DNA from: Asterella californica
Lineage: Eukaryota; Streptophyta; Marchantiopsida; Marchantiales; Aytoniaceae
Assembly: GCA_036924285.1 (NCBI GenBank)
Contig: JAYKYS010000018.1
Span: forward strand, 6,820,001-6,884,000
Length of the DNA stretch: 64,000 bases
Direction: 5' to 3'
The translations under genes were made by a program, and so were the position numbers. The notes beneath the pieces are model-generated. The model saw only the letters and a list, made by a program, of their open reading frames with translations, made no database searches and was not told where the DNA came from. Positions 11,869 to 24,597 of this stretch are shown here, piece after piece (the first letter of the stretch is position 1; each line of letters begins with the position of its first letter).

Positions 11869-14079
11869 CGGTTACAAGCTTCCCACCAACTCCCTCACTT
11901 CGTTCAGATTTCTTCTGGAAATTGCAGCTTCGGTGGCCCGCGATTCCAAAAGATCTACGCCAAAATCGCTTCTTGTTTGATGTCTCAGATGCTCGCGAAA
12001 AAATCAGACCGTCATGTACCTCCAGTTTCCACTGTCATCTCCAAGACAGAGACACATGGACGGAGTCCACGGTCGTGAACCAAATACTTACAAGCTCCTG
12101 CTCCAGCACCTGGAACTCGCACAAGATGGAGAGATCGGACGGAATTTAAACGAGCGCCAAAGCTCAGCCTCAGCCGCCTCCCATGCCTTACTTCCTATGC
12201 TTGCTCGGCGACAAGATCCTCAGGGAGACTAGAAGTGGATCAGGCTGGCGGGTTGGTCTTCACTACTCCCGTGCCACTACTTCATCTCTCCAGATTGATT
12301 ATTTTCCTCGTTCAGATCCTCCACTTCGTCCTCTGTATGATTCGCTTCGGTTCCCAACTATCGTCAGAGACAAACAGGGTCAGTGACCCGCAACCGATCA
12401 TCGGCATCAGCAAAGCTTCTGTTGCTTGTGGCAGCTCGCTTGCGTGTGACTTTGGCTGCGCTGTCTGCCATGACTGTAGCGGCGGACGCTCACTCACACA
12501 GAGAGAGCTTCTTCGATTCTGTAAGTGCACTCTCACGGCAAAGTTTGAATCATCTGGTTCCAGTCTCTTGGGTTACTTCTTTCGAGCATTGGATGGATGG
12601 ACGGATGAACGATCGAACCAGTGGACGGACGGAAGACGCGAGGCACTCGATATCCAGCCTTCAAGCGGGTAAACGAAAAGAAGGCCAGGAAATTATGTCT
12701 GTGAATGTAGCTCGCCATAAGCAACGGCGTCAGCAAATCATCGGTGAAATGAGAATGCTCCTGCAAGTGCAAGTTGGAGGACAGAGCACTAAAAAGCCAC
12801 TTAGAGATATACATTCCATGGAGCTTCGTTCTTATCAGTCTGCGTACTTTCTGAGTGTGAACGTCATAGCCCTCAAATTCTGGTGAGGACGGGAATCAGC
12901 AGTTTCCTTTCACATAGATTTATTTGCACGAACATTTAAGGAGATGATCCATTTGATAATGAGGTAGCATAAGAAAGATCTTGGAGTTAGACCATCAGCA
13001 GACTTCATCTATCGTCCAGACGCTCAAGCACTTCGTCATCTTTTCCAGTTAGGCGTTCAAAAAGGATTATGTGAGGGAGAGTAGATTTAGCATCTATCGT
13101 CTAACTGTTAACAGTTTCATGAACATGACTTCACATTGTGTCACTTCGTAACTTCCCTGATCGGCGAGACAATCATGTTTTGGTTCTCTTGCCCGGGTAT
13201 GTGAATAAATTTCATGTTTCCTACATGCCCCAAACGAAGTCTTGAGCAAAGGTTACAACTAGCCGAAGACGTTCTAACCTCTCTCTCCTAGAACTTTCTA
13301 GTACTACTTCTCTAACTCTAAACTCTTCTTTGACATCTCAGGGAAAGGTACTCGATGAATGTTAAAAGTGTCTTTTAGAGTACCTCACACATCTCAAACT
13401 GACCTTTCTGCGCAAGCAAATGCAATTCTGTTCTCAAAATGAAAAGCTAACCAAATACCAAAACTTTGGGTTTCTCCATCACAAATTCTCAAGTGTCGCT
13501 GCAAGAACTATATGATCTGGCCGCAGTCCTATCATATAGGAGATAGTTTATGTACTAAATTTATTTATCACATAACTCTTCTCGCTGGACGGGTTAAGTG
13601 ATAAATTAGACATCATTACAAATTCCTTTTTTCCAAACTTGGAAGAGGTGATAATATGCAAGGAAGTCTGATATGGGTGATCATAAGTGCAAGAGAAGAA
13701 AAATCCTTAAGTAATTAATGCCATTGTTTAAAAACAAACTTAATGATCTATTCTTCGCTTTTTGTTTCTCCGACGAAAATCCCTTACTTGAAAGAAGTTT
13801 ACAATGAAATCTCGTTATAATCATAATCGTGTTATAATATAAACTCAGTACATAATCACTAACGCATTGCATATAAACATAATATTTTTCCAAAATTTAC
13901 TAAAGGGTGTGATTGTACATAATATACAATGTCGTGTAACATGTAATTGAGATACAAGGAAAAAAATGATAATATCAAGAAGTAATCGCTCTGGGATCTT
14001 TGGTTGACTCAATATGACTCTTTGAACTCAATATGCATGCTTGATTTGGAAAGGTCAAATTTGAGACTCGTAAGAAATC
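11869..14079. other. Intergenic, ZIP promoter side then AT-rich sequence
   Basis: Upstream of the ZIP gene. The first few hundred bases probably hold its promoter and 5' UTR. An open frame on the plus strand (12383-12886) has no recognisable domain and overlaps GGATGGACGGA-type simple sequence, so I do not call it a gene. From about 13.4 kb the DNA becomes AT-rich with no coding signal. Confidence 0.4.
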
Positions 14080-15455
14080 ACTTTCGTCCAAATTATTCAT
14101 AAACTCTCTCCGCAATCTTGCGTAACGAAAATTAATTAACAAAGACTGAAAACATGAAAAAGATCTAATGTCTGAGAATCACATCGCTTTATATATTCTC
14201 TTGTCTGAAGATGACGGATCTCATTTCCTACAAAGAAAAGATTACATCGAGACTGTATGATCACGACTCCCCACTTGACGGAACCGAAGCCTCTACTCTA
14301 TCTAATTGTAAAGTCTGTCCTCTACTCCATAATGATAACTTAACCGTCTCCCTAAGCTCGTGAATCTCACGGACTATCTTCTCAGCTATTCTAACTATCA
14401 TCCTCTTAGCCGAAAGATCTGGTGCAGTCGTCAACTCTGCCCGAAGTCGCTGAAGAAGCTCCTTTTCTATTGAGTCGAGCTCGCTGACGAAGTACGTAGT
14501 CGTCATCTCTTCCGCTTTAACTCGAAGCTCTTTGCTCTTTGCTTCAGAAGCCACCTTCGCTTGAGAAACCTTCTCAAGTTCTTCATCTTTAGTCGCTAGC
14601 AGTTTTTGCAATGTGTGCCTCTCCGACTTCATATCATAAAAACGTGAAGTCATCAAGTTGAGTCTAGCATGTAATTCCTGCATCTCCTATGAAGTCTTCC
14701 CTTGCTCTTCGGACTTCGTCTGTTGCAAAGCATCGCGCTCCACTGTCATCTACTTCAACTCTTCTTGAGAGGCTCCCAACTTTGCCATCAATGTCTTTCT
14801 CCACGAGCCATCCTTGCTTACTGAAGTGTAGTGCACTGAGAAGATCGGTTAACGACAATGGTACCTTCGTCTCGTTCTCCTAAACATGACGCTGCATGTC
14901 TAATTACATGAGGACTGGTAATGCGGTATCATTGAGAAATTCCAAGGTCTGCTCAAACATTCACAACTCCTTCTTGATACTCGGATCTGCGTCGGAGTCT
15001 TGACTTCATTCTATTGTGGCGAAGTCCGAGGAACTTCCCGAGGATCTTTCCTTTGTATCTTAGTCACCCCTGAATGTACTCTCCTGAGAACAAACTCCTC
15101 TTGGTTCACGTTAGCTCGACTTCCTCGTGGAGCTGATTCTCCAACAATCTCGATTGAGGACAACTTCGTGAGTGTCTGAACCCTCTTCGGCTCGTTCGTC
15201 CGAAGTCTCTATCGTCGTTCTCTTCGCTTTCTTCTTCTTCCTCGAAGTTACATCACATGACATTCCTTCATCCACCAACTTCTTCTTTGCCCTGGTACTA
15301 GGTCCTGCCGAAGTTACAGAAATTGCCATCTCCTCTCGTTGAGGAGTCGCTTTCATCAACAATTCATCTTCGGACAGCGCTCTTCGCCCAAACTTATCTT
15401 CTTCTTCCGGCGTCAACAATCTCATCCCTCGATAGAAGACTACTGCGAATCTGCA
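14080..15455 (-). mobile_element. Family D transposon-borne coiled-coil gene, decayed copy D1
   Basis: Minus-strand fragments at 15425-15111, 14858-14664 and 14683-14261 match, in order, the acidic/lysine-rich linker and the C-terminal coiled coil of the family D protein seen at 35.2-37.3 kb and 39.4-63.8 kb. Shared landmarks are a motif of the form TDLLSALHFSKQGWLVEKD, SELDSIEKELLQRLRAE and the end RIAEKIVREIHELRE. The downstream 100-200 bases also match copy D2 (from about 39.42 kb), including a shared TTAATTAACAAAGACT stretch. Frameshifts and stops break the frame, and homology stops near 15455, so the N-terminal half is missing. The protein matches no family I can name. Confidence 0.7.
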
Positions 15456-17861
15456 TTTGATATATCATTTCAACCCAATGCATAGGCAACATCCTCCCTA
15501 TTAATCCTTGTGAGGTCCTTTCACATCAACATTCCAGCCATTCACCAAATGATACAGCAGTAGTGTGTTAGAACAACTCTTCGGGTGTCACTCATTTTAA
15601 TAGTCATGTCAACATCACAATATGTTATAACCCTATAGCTTTTTCACAATAATTTCATTTGCAACATTAATCCAGAAAATAATCTTGGTCTACTGAACAA
15701 ACCTTTCACAATGGTAAACTCAAATTGATAATTACAAAGTAGTGCAAAAAATCTTAGCCGATCCATGACAATACAACGTCTTGTATGACTTAAAACCTTA
15801 GTATGAATACAAGTTCTCCAGATAACCTCCAATACCTTATTTTGCAAGTTTACATTCAGAGAAGTCAGAAATTTAACCGATATGCAGAAAATTATTATGG
15901 TGATTAAATCTTCATTTCAATTTCAAATCTATGAAATAAAGAATCAAATTAGAAGTATTCACTAGGTTTACAAGTTATGATTCATCTCAAAACAAACTAC
16001 TTAGTAGTGAAAAAGAATTGTTAAGATGAAGATTTTGAGGTTTTTTTGAAGCAAAACAAAATCTTTTTTTCCATATTCAAAGAACACTATGAGGAAAAAA
16101 AGAATATTTCTTTCATGCTTTTTTATTTATACTCGAAGTTTAAAAAATTTACAAGACTAAACAAGGCTCGCATGGGGAGAAGATGCCAGGAAACGACATC
16201 TGTCTTTAGTGTTTTTAAGTAGAATAAGGGCTAAACCACACCACGCTTTTCTAAACCAGTGTTTTCTCTCTCACGCATGGACTGTTGAGGGTTGGTAATA
16301 AGGGGGTTCTCCGTACTGGGACCACTTTTGGGTTTCTAAGCAGGTACTCTCTCTATCGAGTTGCTGCAGGCCTATATTATGTTTCATCTTCGAGTTTTTA
16401 GTGTTCTGCACCAAATCGTTTGTACACGTCAAGAGCTACATTGATTTTATTCGGAAACACAAACGCTGGTGCGTTACTACAACAGTTTGAAGCCGAAAAG
16501 CTGAGATACTCTGGCCCCATCGCCAATGTACACGCCAATGTATACGTATAGTTCTTTCTGCAGAAAGAGAACTGTGAGAACTGTGAAAATCTTCTTTTAA
16601 AGACGTGGTGCGGTTTAGCCCTAAGGCGTCGCTTGTAAGAAGCAATTCAGTTTTAGGAGTATCTCTGGTAGAATAAGTTGTCAAAATTCTTAATATCGAG
16701 GGCATGTCCCATGATGAAATGCCCACGATCCACTCATTGGGTGGGTAATCTCACACATAAACCATTGTTGCCTTTTCTTCCTTTGTACTTTTCGGTTTAT
16801 ATGAGATAACCATCGATCTTTTCTCATACACCATTTTCTAAGTTTGCAAAACTGATAAACTGATTTTGGGTTTAGATCCAACTGATATTCCACGATTTAG
16901 GCTCGATTGAGATTTGGAAAATTGATAAACTATTGTTTAGGTTTGATTTAGGATCAAGAAATTAATGTGCCACGGTTCAGACTTGGTTTAAACACGAATC
17001 TACATTGATAGTAGGTACTCTAATATTTGAAAAGGGGTATATATAGTTCATGTTGCATGAAACTCTGAATGGTCATATCACATAAACCACTCCTTCATAG
17101 GTTTATGTACTAAATGAAAATCTATAATGAAACGTATCTGTATCTCACAGTAGCGAGTTAGCATAGCAGAAACCTTAAATGTAAAGAAATTATCAATGAA
17201 TGTCAGTTTAGAATCGATTCATTTTACGAGAATTATAGCCAAGATATAAATATTTCACATTTGCCCATGTAAAAATGGGAATTATAATGGCACTAATGCA
17301 CTAATGCGTATACTACTAATACGCGTGGAACTCTGAGACCAAGGAGAACATTGTTCTTCTGTCTTCTTATGTGTCGACTTCCATCCTTTCACAGGTGGCT
17401 GTCTGAAGCTAGAAAGGTTTGTGCGCAAACTAACCCTCCACCGAAGTTATGGTGCGATTCTTGTCATGGCCAGCGTCGTAGAATTCTACCAATCTATGTA
17501 CTACGTTTCCAGAACAAGCTTCGCTTCAGAGAAAAGCTTTTAGAGGACCAAAATCTTCGCCATCTTGCACACGGTCGTCGGTTAAGAAACGTGCGATGAC
17601 TCGTACTTCGTTCGTTCTGCATAAGTATCATCGGCAGGAAGGCAATACCTTTCCGACGAGCCGAATTCATGCCTACTTAAGAGTGAGTTCCCCGCCCAGC
17701 TTTCTCAGAGAGGACCACCGAAGAAACGTCTGTCGCATGTCATGCTAGTGACAAAGGAAAGAAGTGATGACAGCTGACAGTCATTTCTCCAACCGAGATG
17801 TTACTCTGATAACTCATGGGCCAGGATTGGAAGTATTGCGATTGATGACTGGTGAGGTAGG
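15456..17861. other. AT-rich intergenic stretch, nothing recognised
   Basis: No convincing gene on either strand. Short open frames here are AT-driven. Around 16845-16990 a phrase close to GATAAACT...GGTTTAG recurs imperfectly two or three times. The last few hundred bases flank the 3' end of the TBL gene. Confidence 0.4.
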
Positions 17862-19097
17862 TTAAGCCCAAACCCCTTTACCTCTAATCAGTAATGAGAA
17901 ATACATGAGCTCGTTCCACGTATCTGGAACTCCTGGCAAACACCAATGGGCACAATCTAACTGAACAGGACTACGAGTGTAATTAAAAACATGCCCATCA
18001 GGTCTATAAGATGAGAGCGTAGTTATATTCAGGACCATTACAGGGGACCTGGTCTGCTCCACGGCCTCCTTCAGGTAAATTGCTTTTGGGTAAACCATGC
18101 GATATCTTGAGGAGTTGACAGGTAGTTTGCTAAATGCCATCGTCCAGTGGGATGGTTCTATGCTCCGGAGAAAGACATGCGTTCTGTTTAAGTCGATGTT
18201 GTCACTCAACCAGGAGGTGACGGTCGTGAGTGCTTTCTGGAATGCAACTTCCACCTTCATTCCCAGCATCAACTGTTTGGCGAGCTCAAAGTAGAGACCC
18301 AACTCATAAGTTTTCTCTGATGTCCACCAGTGACCAGTATTGATAACCAGAATGTCTGCTCTGTACCAGTTCTTGGCAATTTGGCCCATTTTCTCCAGTT
18401 TCAACGTAGCACGTACTCTCTTTGGCGATCGAGCTGGTATGTCACGGCCCCCATCAACCAAGAACGGGCTCCTGTAATAGTCAATGGACAGATTGTGCGC
18501 AGTGAAGCGTGCTCTGAGAAAGGTATTGGTCTTAGTGATGGGACCGTTGATCAACTTCGCTGAAGCTTTATCTGGCACTGCCTGCAACAAGATACAACTC
18601 AGCGATTCCCACTGCGTACGACCCATAGAATCTCCGACGAACACCACACGTGATCCATTCAGTCTGTTTAACATATCATGTGGATCAAATCTGGGTAGAA
18701 CACAGCCATGAGGCTGCCATCTCCACTTCTGATATTCCAAGTCACGGCGACCATTTTTGTGGCAAGAGAATCCCCTCTCAACAAATTTGCACGACTCATA
18801 TAATGGGAGCTTCTCATCGTACACCCACTCGCCTGAGAAGATGTCGCAACTCTTGGGAACAGAGGGCCGCGAGTTGGCCACCGTGGGGCTGTTGTCAGAT
18901 TCTTGTGTTATCGCAGCGTATAGGTAATCCTGCGTGAGGATTCCTGAGTGAAGATAGGTTTGATCAAAAACCCAAAAGAATGAGAGGCAAAAGAATAGTA
19001 TGGGCACCGTAACGTGACATCGCGGCCCCGACTCTCTACACGGAAGTCCAACTATCCAGCCCATTAACTCTTTGCTTGTGTCATCTATGACTTCCAC
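17862..19097 (-). CDS. Trichome birefringence-like (TBL/PMR5) protein, putative wall polysaccharide O-acetyltransferase
   Basis: Single-exon protein of 411 residues with full TBL/DUF231 architecture. Residues 29-44 form a hydrophobic signal anchor typical of type II Golgi proteins. The PMR5 N-terminal cysteine-rich domain begins at CDIFSGEWVYDEKLPLYESC (residues 84-103) and includes W-R-W-Q-P near 126-130. The esterase-like core has GDSMGR at 155-160 (nucleophile Ser157) and DCAHWCLPGVPDTWNE from 381, giving the Asp381-His384 pair. Relatives transfer acetyl groups to xylan, mannan, xyloglucan or pectin in the Golgi; the substrate here cannot be told. The length is at the short end of the family. 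The ATG at 19097 was chosen because it precedes the anchor helix. No intron is evident. Confidence 0.92.
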   Translation of the reverse strand: MEVIDDTSKELMGWIVGLPCRESGPRCHVTVPILFFCLSFFWVFDQTYLHSGILTQDYLYAAITQESDNSPTVANSRPSVPKSCDIFSGEWVYDEKLPLYESCKFVERGFSCHKNGRRDLEYQKWRWQPHGCVLPRFDPHDMLNRLNGSRVVFVGDSMGRTQWESLSCILLQAVPDKASAKLINGPITKTNTFLRARFTAHNLSIDYYRSPFLVDGGRDIPARSPKRVRATLKLEKMGQIAKNWYRADILVINTGHWWTSEKTYELGLYFELAKQLMLGMKVEVAFQKALTTVTSWLSDNIDLNRTHVFLRSIEPSHWTMAFSKLPVNSSRYRMVYPKAIYLKEAVEQTRSPVMVLNITTLSSYRPDGHVFNYTRSPVQLDCAHWCLPGVPDTWNELMYFSLLIRGKGVWA

Positions 19098-21167
19098 TAC
19101 ATCCGCCTATCTTTCCGGCACTTCTGGAGCTCAGGCCCTGCTAGTATCATCACGCTGCCAGCCAGGGCCTTAACAGGACGCTCACAGCTGCATCTTCTCA
19201 ATCGTCCACGCGCTACGATGCGCTACGCTCTGCACCACATAACATCGGGAGTTCCATCCTGTTGCCCGCAAGTAATCCCTCTCCAAACAGCTTCGCAAAG
19301 TTACTCGAGGGCGCTTTTCTGATCCCAAGCTATACTCCTCTACTCGTTCTCCGAGAACGACGCCATGATATTCGCTATCCCTACCTGTCATCACGCGAGC
19401 TTCAAGTCCCTGTGTCGGACATTAGGGATGAGAACGACTTAGCACGGATTACCAAGGCGACAAACGAACGGGAGAAATGCAAGGCATGGAAACAAGTCGG
19501 GGTGTACGTGAAGGTAAATCTATCAGCTGTGCTGTGTATTGTTAGAAGGCGAAAACCTGTCAAACGAACAGGTCCCTGGCACATTCAAAGCCACGGAAGC
19601 AACCGAATAGGTTAGACCGGGACCGCTTCAGACTTGATTGCATAGATCGGTAGCACATCAAAGGACACCAACACTGAGAACACGTTCCAACCACATCTGA
19701 TGCGTACGGTTATCCTCCTTTCCTCCTCTGACGTCATGCATAGTCCCAGCAAGAGAGGCGGCTACAACTGCCAATAAGTAAATCCACTGTGAGTATACCC
19801 ACCATAAGATGAGGGAATGGCATGGAAACATGCGTAATCTCTCCACAGGTCGAAATCGCTAACTGTCATTGACTTGATACAGAACCCACGACTTGTCTGG
19901 GAGCAAGTTGTCAGGTGAAGGCGACGCATTCCTGAGGAATTACAAGCACAACGCGAGGTGTTACTGCTGTCTACAAAGTGATGAACAGCTCAGCCCCACA
20001 ATTTTATGCAGCGTCACTGCTTACGTGACCCAGCTACAGATACTACCTCAGATATAGTTACAATGGGAAACGCTCTAGGAGAAAAAGGAATCGGCATATG
20101 GGTGTGAACACTGATTACAAGCAGAATTGCAGGGCAGCTCGACGCTATCTATCCTCACATCACGATTGTCAAGATCAACGTAACCCCGCACCAATCTACT
20201 GGAATGTACCAATAGACGATTCGATTTCACGTAAGACCTCAATCACGGATACATCTCTTACTAATTGACCCAGGCTTCCCCTCATGACGGTTTCTTATCA
20301 TTCTCCCATCACTGTCGATGAGAAAATATAGTCACAAAATATTTACTCAGCACTAACTTGATGTTTGTTTTCTGTCCATGCGGTATTCTAGAGGCAAGAG
20401 AATTCGCGCTTAGAAACAATAAGGAATAAAGGGAATGTTCAAGATTGCACTCACTGTAGTGCCACTATGGCGATTTATGGCTCATCGACACTGACGATAC
20501 TATTAGGCTTGACAGATCGTCATGCTTCAGTAAACGTAACAGGTCTGAAGTGAACGATGGAACGCGCAATTGCTTGTACACCCGTTGTTGAGCGGCTTGA
20601 GGCTCTCACAGATAGACCGGGTAGAGGCCTTAACAAGATAATCAAGATACTGGAAGCAAGGTCCTCATTCACTGGTGGCAAAGTAGATAAGAGCATGGCT
20701 GCCTTGGCCATCAGTTCATTCCCGCTACTGCCAGCCCGTACAACACAAACCAGAAGGACGAAGCCGATGCGCTGAGACTCATGGACTCACGAACAGTGTT
20801 TCTTCCATTGTGCATAAACGTTCGAAACTGCTAGGAGCTGCAATTCTCCTTCACCGAGACCTGCTGCTGAACCGAAATTTCAAGAATCTACAGTCATTTG
20901 CTTGAAGTAAATGCGTGACACCAGTTATTAGGTCGTGTCCAACCAGCGTTAATATCGCAGAGTGCTTGCAAGCTTCCTCAGTTTCCCACTTTCAGTTCTC
21001 TGGACCTCGATCTATTGAACCGGTGAACTGGCTCTCCTCCATACCAAGTTTGAGAGGGGTTTTTTACTAATCGTGAGCACCACAGGAAGGGACGCTTCTA
21101 GCACTTGGCAAATGCAGCACACACGCTACTCCGTAGATTACATTGAACTATTTCCAAGAGTCATCCT
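19098..21167. other. Intergenic, no gene recognised
   Basis: Contains the upstream region of the TBL gene and the 3' flank of the riboflavin kinase locus. Open frames at 19262-19615 and 20557-20775 carry no recognisable domain and are probably chance. Confidence 0.4.
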
Positions 21168-22639
21168 TCAGTACATAAGAGTCGCTGACTTCCCTAGAAC
21201 AGAACGGGAAGTTGATACTTGCTTAGCTTCCTCTGTAGCTAGAATCGTAACTATTCGACACTCCAAAGACACTGCTGAGAATTGCTCTCATCTACCATGA
21301 CCGCTCCGACCATCTTCCTACGCTAGTGTTGTTACACTCCAAACTGCGATGCTGAAAAGTCTCATTGCCCTGATTTACTGTTACAGATTTAGTGAATAAT
21401 GTACAAGCTCATTCGGAACCTTTTCTCTTTGGTGCATACCGTATCATCTGCTAAGGAAAAGCTCATCAGCTGCAAATTGCTGCATATCTTCCTCACCTAA
21501 ACCCTTTGTTGCCATTTCTAGGTCAGTGCGTATTCTTTGGACCAGTTCCCCTGCAAAGTAATAAGATACAACCATGGATAGTTCAAAACGTAGCAATCAT
21601 GTCCATGGGTAAGAAGAAATCAGGACTGCGGCAGAAGTGGCAGCTGCTCTTAAATGCTGAAGAAGCACGATGCTGTTCCCTGGCGACGGAGCTATACAAG
21701 AGCATTTTTCCCTTTCCACAACGCCAAATGCTAAGTCCGTTCTTGGCCAGAAGCTACCAAACGGTGAGTGTACTTACCAAGAGATTTGAACTGCATTTCT
21801 TCGCGTATGAACCCCAACACCATAAAACTCACTTCCTCGCCGTAGAAATCAACGTCTCCGTAATCATGAAGTATGTGCACCTCCTGCATGTTCTTGGACC
21901 CATGAGGCGAAGTATTCCATATACAGGGGTTTTTGGCTCGATGTCAACTGGATCAGAAAGTGAAGGGCTTGTGCTTAAAACCTGCTCCTCCAACCTACGC
22001 GGCAAATTAATCCTCACAGAAGTGCAAAATATGTGCTCAATTAGACCAGGCGTTACAGACTAAAGGGAGGAGAAAGCTGCTAGAAGAATTACCACAGATA
22101 CGCCACCGCCATCTGCGAAAGTGGGTCGATTGCCTATATTCATAGCCATTTTATGCACCCCTCCATCCAGACCTCCTCCATGGACTTGTGCCCAACCACA
22201 ATAAACACCTCTGGGCAATAGAAGAACGTCCTCTGACACGTCCTCTGGATGAACATTAGCTGCCACCGAGGGAAAACAACACACGATTTATTTCTTTCTT
22301 GTAGCACTTAACTAAACTCAAATGACAGCACTGAGAAAGGGCTATTGCTGGAACTGTATGTCTTCCTAACTGTACTGTCACATGGGATCCGCAATAAATG
22401 CCGATTAAAATACTGGAAGCAATTTCCGCCGAGCAAGCGATCTGCTTAATCTCTTTACATAATTTACTCTTAGAAGCTAGGCTACATAATTTACTCTTAG
22501 AAGCTAGGCCACAAAAGCTCCTCTCACCTGTAGGTATACCCATTTGCTTGCTTCCTCGACCAAAACCTTTAACAATATGTCCTCTTACTCGTAATGGATA
22601 GTTCGGGACGAGTTTAAACGTTCTGTTGCCCGTTCGTAT
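21168..22639 (-). CDS. Riboflavin kinase (ATP:riboflavin 5'-phosphotransferase) domain, 5 exons
   Basis: Makes FMN from riboflavin. Exons, 5' to 3': 22639-22528, 22259-22093, 21883-21778, 21550-21497, 21271-21168. All phases agree. Family motifs in order are GHIVKGFGRGSKQMGIPT split by an intron before ANV, LLPRGVYCGWAQV, HKMAMNIGNRPTFADGGG, EVHILHD...DFYGEE, MVLGFIREEMQFKSL and ELVQRIRTDLEMA. The PT of GIPTAN and the NRPTF loop are the ATP/flavin-binding elements of the fold. The last exon is tentative because its sequence is not conserved. The first exon has no Met before the GFGRGSKQ motif and an in-frame stop lies just upstream in genomic DNA. The domain must therefore be spliced to an upstream exon, and the methyltransferase-like exon at 22928-23014 fits in phase. 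No HAD phosphatase domain, the usual plant fusion partner, is seen. Confidence 0.85.
22457..22510. repeat. 27-bp tandem duplication in a riboflavin kinase intron
   Basis: Two head-to-tail copies of a 27-base unit starting ACATAATTTACTCTTAGAAG (22457-22483 and 22484-22510), differing only at the last base. It lies in intron 22260-22527. A recent slip duplication is the simplest reading. Confidence 0.9.
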
Positions 22640-22888
22640 CTTCGTTCACCAACGAGGATCATAGTCATCTTATCTATCCACTGAACACAGGCTTTGATAT
22701 CTGTTGGCAAACCGTTTTCGAAACTGCTTCAGATGTACCATTACGCTCTCGAAACTAAGCCCTAAACAATCATCGCGACTATCAATAAAGAACTGTATCA
22801 ACAAATGCTCGGAGATGACAGGAAGCAGATCGCAAGGCATTCCAGGACGTTTGGCAACCAGAGTAAAAATGGGCGTCTTCAAGCTTAA

Positions 22889-24597
22889 TCAGCCTTGACC
22901 AGGAGGGACGGAAAAAGCACTAGGTACCTCTGACGTCTTTGATGCCGAACAATCCGCACTCACATTCAAATTTCGGAGGAGGGAAGCTTCCTGTGTCACC
23001 TGCGGACCCAAAGACTGTAACATAAATATCTGGTGTAATCAACTCTTGCATTGCACTGCATACAAGTTTATTGGTAAGAAGCGAGATGCAAGTACAGACC
23101 GGAAGTTGTAAAACTGAACGGTAACGTCGAAAAGGGTAATACCTCAAGAGCTGCCAAGTAGGAAGAGTCATCCTGGAACTCGACGATTTTCAGTGGCAGC
23201 CCAGCAACCATCTTCTCTAAACTTGCAAAGTCAGGAAGATCATGAAGTACTATTCCTGGGTTCTTTTTCAGATGGACTGCGAGGCTACTCTTTCCCTGGG
23301 TGCTGCTGATGACAATTCTTGCGCCTGTGCAGGAAGAGTTCAACAGAATCTGTCAGGGTTTCACTGAAATCTTCATCAAATTGTACTTCACACTGCACCA
23401 CCGTTTTCCAACGTGACGGAATGATCACTCAGGCGAGCTGACACGATCTACGACATTGCAGGACAACGAAGGCCGTATAAACATGTAGACCGGAAAAGAT
23501 TAGTGTTTGTGTTCACAAATTCAGGTGTAACTCTCACGAAAAAGTTAGGAGGAAGAATCCGACTAGAAGCTGGGTCTTTGAAATTCGGCTGGACTGGATA
23601 AAATCTGGATAGTTCACGTTTTAAACATACAATAATAGATGATCTTACCTAACTTGCACAAACCAGCTACCGCTTGGAGCAGTCGAATAGGGGACACTGA
23701 TAGCGCAGGCAAAAGATTGAGGAACACAGAATCAAAAGGTCCGTACAAACAGCTCGCCATGTCCACGATATCCCCATGCCAGCATACAATATCGTCATTG
23801 GATTCCTTCACCATAGCTAAGAGAGCAAGTGAGCAGTGGCAGACCACTAATGACCCTGGACAGCTGACAGATAACTGTCGAATTAACTCCGATCCTCCAC
23901 CCCAGCTTAAGATGGCTGAACTGTGCTCGACCTTTGCTGCGGCCAGTAACGTCCCCACACCATCATTCCACGAATTTGAAACTTCGTCTGTGTCCGTATC
24001 CCAACTGTCTTCAACAAAGAGGAAGCCATTAACGTCATAAAATTCCTCGACACGCTGGAAGTGCTCGTTCCGAGGCAGTACATCGAGTTCTGCATTATAA
24101 GGTGTCGCGGCACAGATAAGGGACCGAGTGACAAAACTCCTGCTCATTTCAAATTCCCGTGAACAACGGCGAGTAGTGTCAAACGCCACTTTTCCAGAAT
24201 ACCCATGAGGCTCGAACCTACAATCCAACTTATCACAAAATCTGACTGATCTTGACACGACTTCTTCTCGTTGTGTTACAGAACGAGGACCTCCGTATAG
24301 ACGTGCGCTTGTGCGCTTGGAATATACATTTACAGTCCTGCCGCTACCCCTCAATTGGCTGCACTGGAAAGTCATCCAGGAGAACTGGACACGGAGAACG
24401 GCACCCAAGTACTTGCAATTGCGTGAATCCGCTGACGTTATCCGAGCACTTCCTGCAGACACAACGTACGCTTCCATAGTAATGTTCTGCGTCGTTCGGT
24501 ATTTCGTTGGCGGTAACATAATGATTCCCTTGTTGTCGAGATCTACACTCAAGCCCATTCGTATACATGGTGACACATAGGATAACCCCGTCCACAC
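22889..24597 (-). CDS. SAM-dependent methyltransferase-like protein, possibly the N-terminal part of a fusion with riboflavin kinase
   Basis: Exons 24597-23649, 23324-23143 and 23014-22889 have GT-AG introns and agreeing phases; the last ends at a TGA at 22889. The core reads like a degenerate Rossmann methyltransferase. ILSWGGGSELIRQL stands where motif I (D-x-G-x-G-x-G) would be, CWHGDIVDM follows, then FDSVFLNLLPAL and GGARIVISSTQGK. The C-terminal part ends with LPDFASLEKMVAGLPLKIVE. It resembles plant methyltransferase-like proteins with a C-terminal ISHPQG-type motif, but the glycine loop is unusual and catalysis is doubtful. The N-terminus is uncertain because the first 60 or so residues are not conserved-looking. 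In the last exon an alternative donor (GAG|GTACCT, exon end 22928) stays in phase with the riboflavin kinase exon at 22639, giving a possible single fused product. Confidence 0.65.

Noticed and set aside
12383..12886. 167-codon plus-strand open frame upstream of the ZIP gene
   Set aside because: No recognisable domain, overlaps GGATGGACGGA-type simple sequence and other open frames, and lies in the expected ZIP promoter and leader.
21506..22063. 185-codon plus-strand open frame
   Set aside because: It lies over riboflavin kinase exons on the other strand, which have clear family motifs and consistent splice phases, so this is a shadow.
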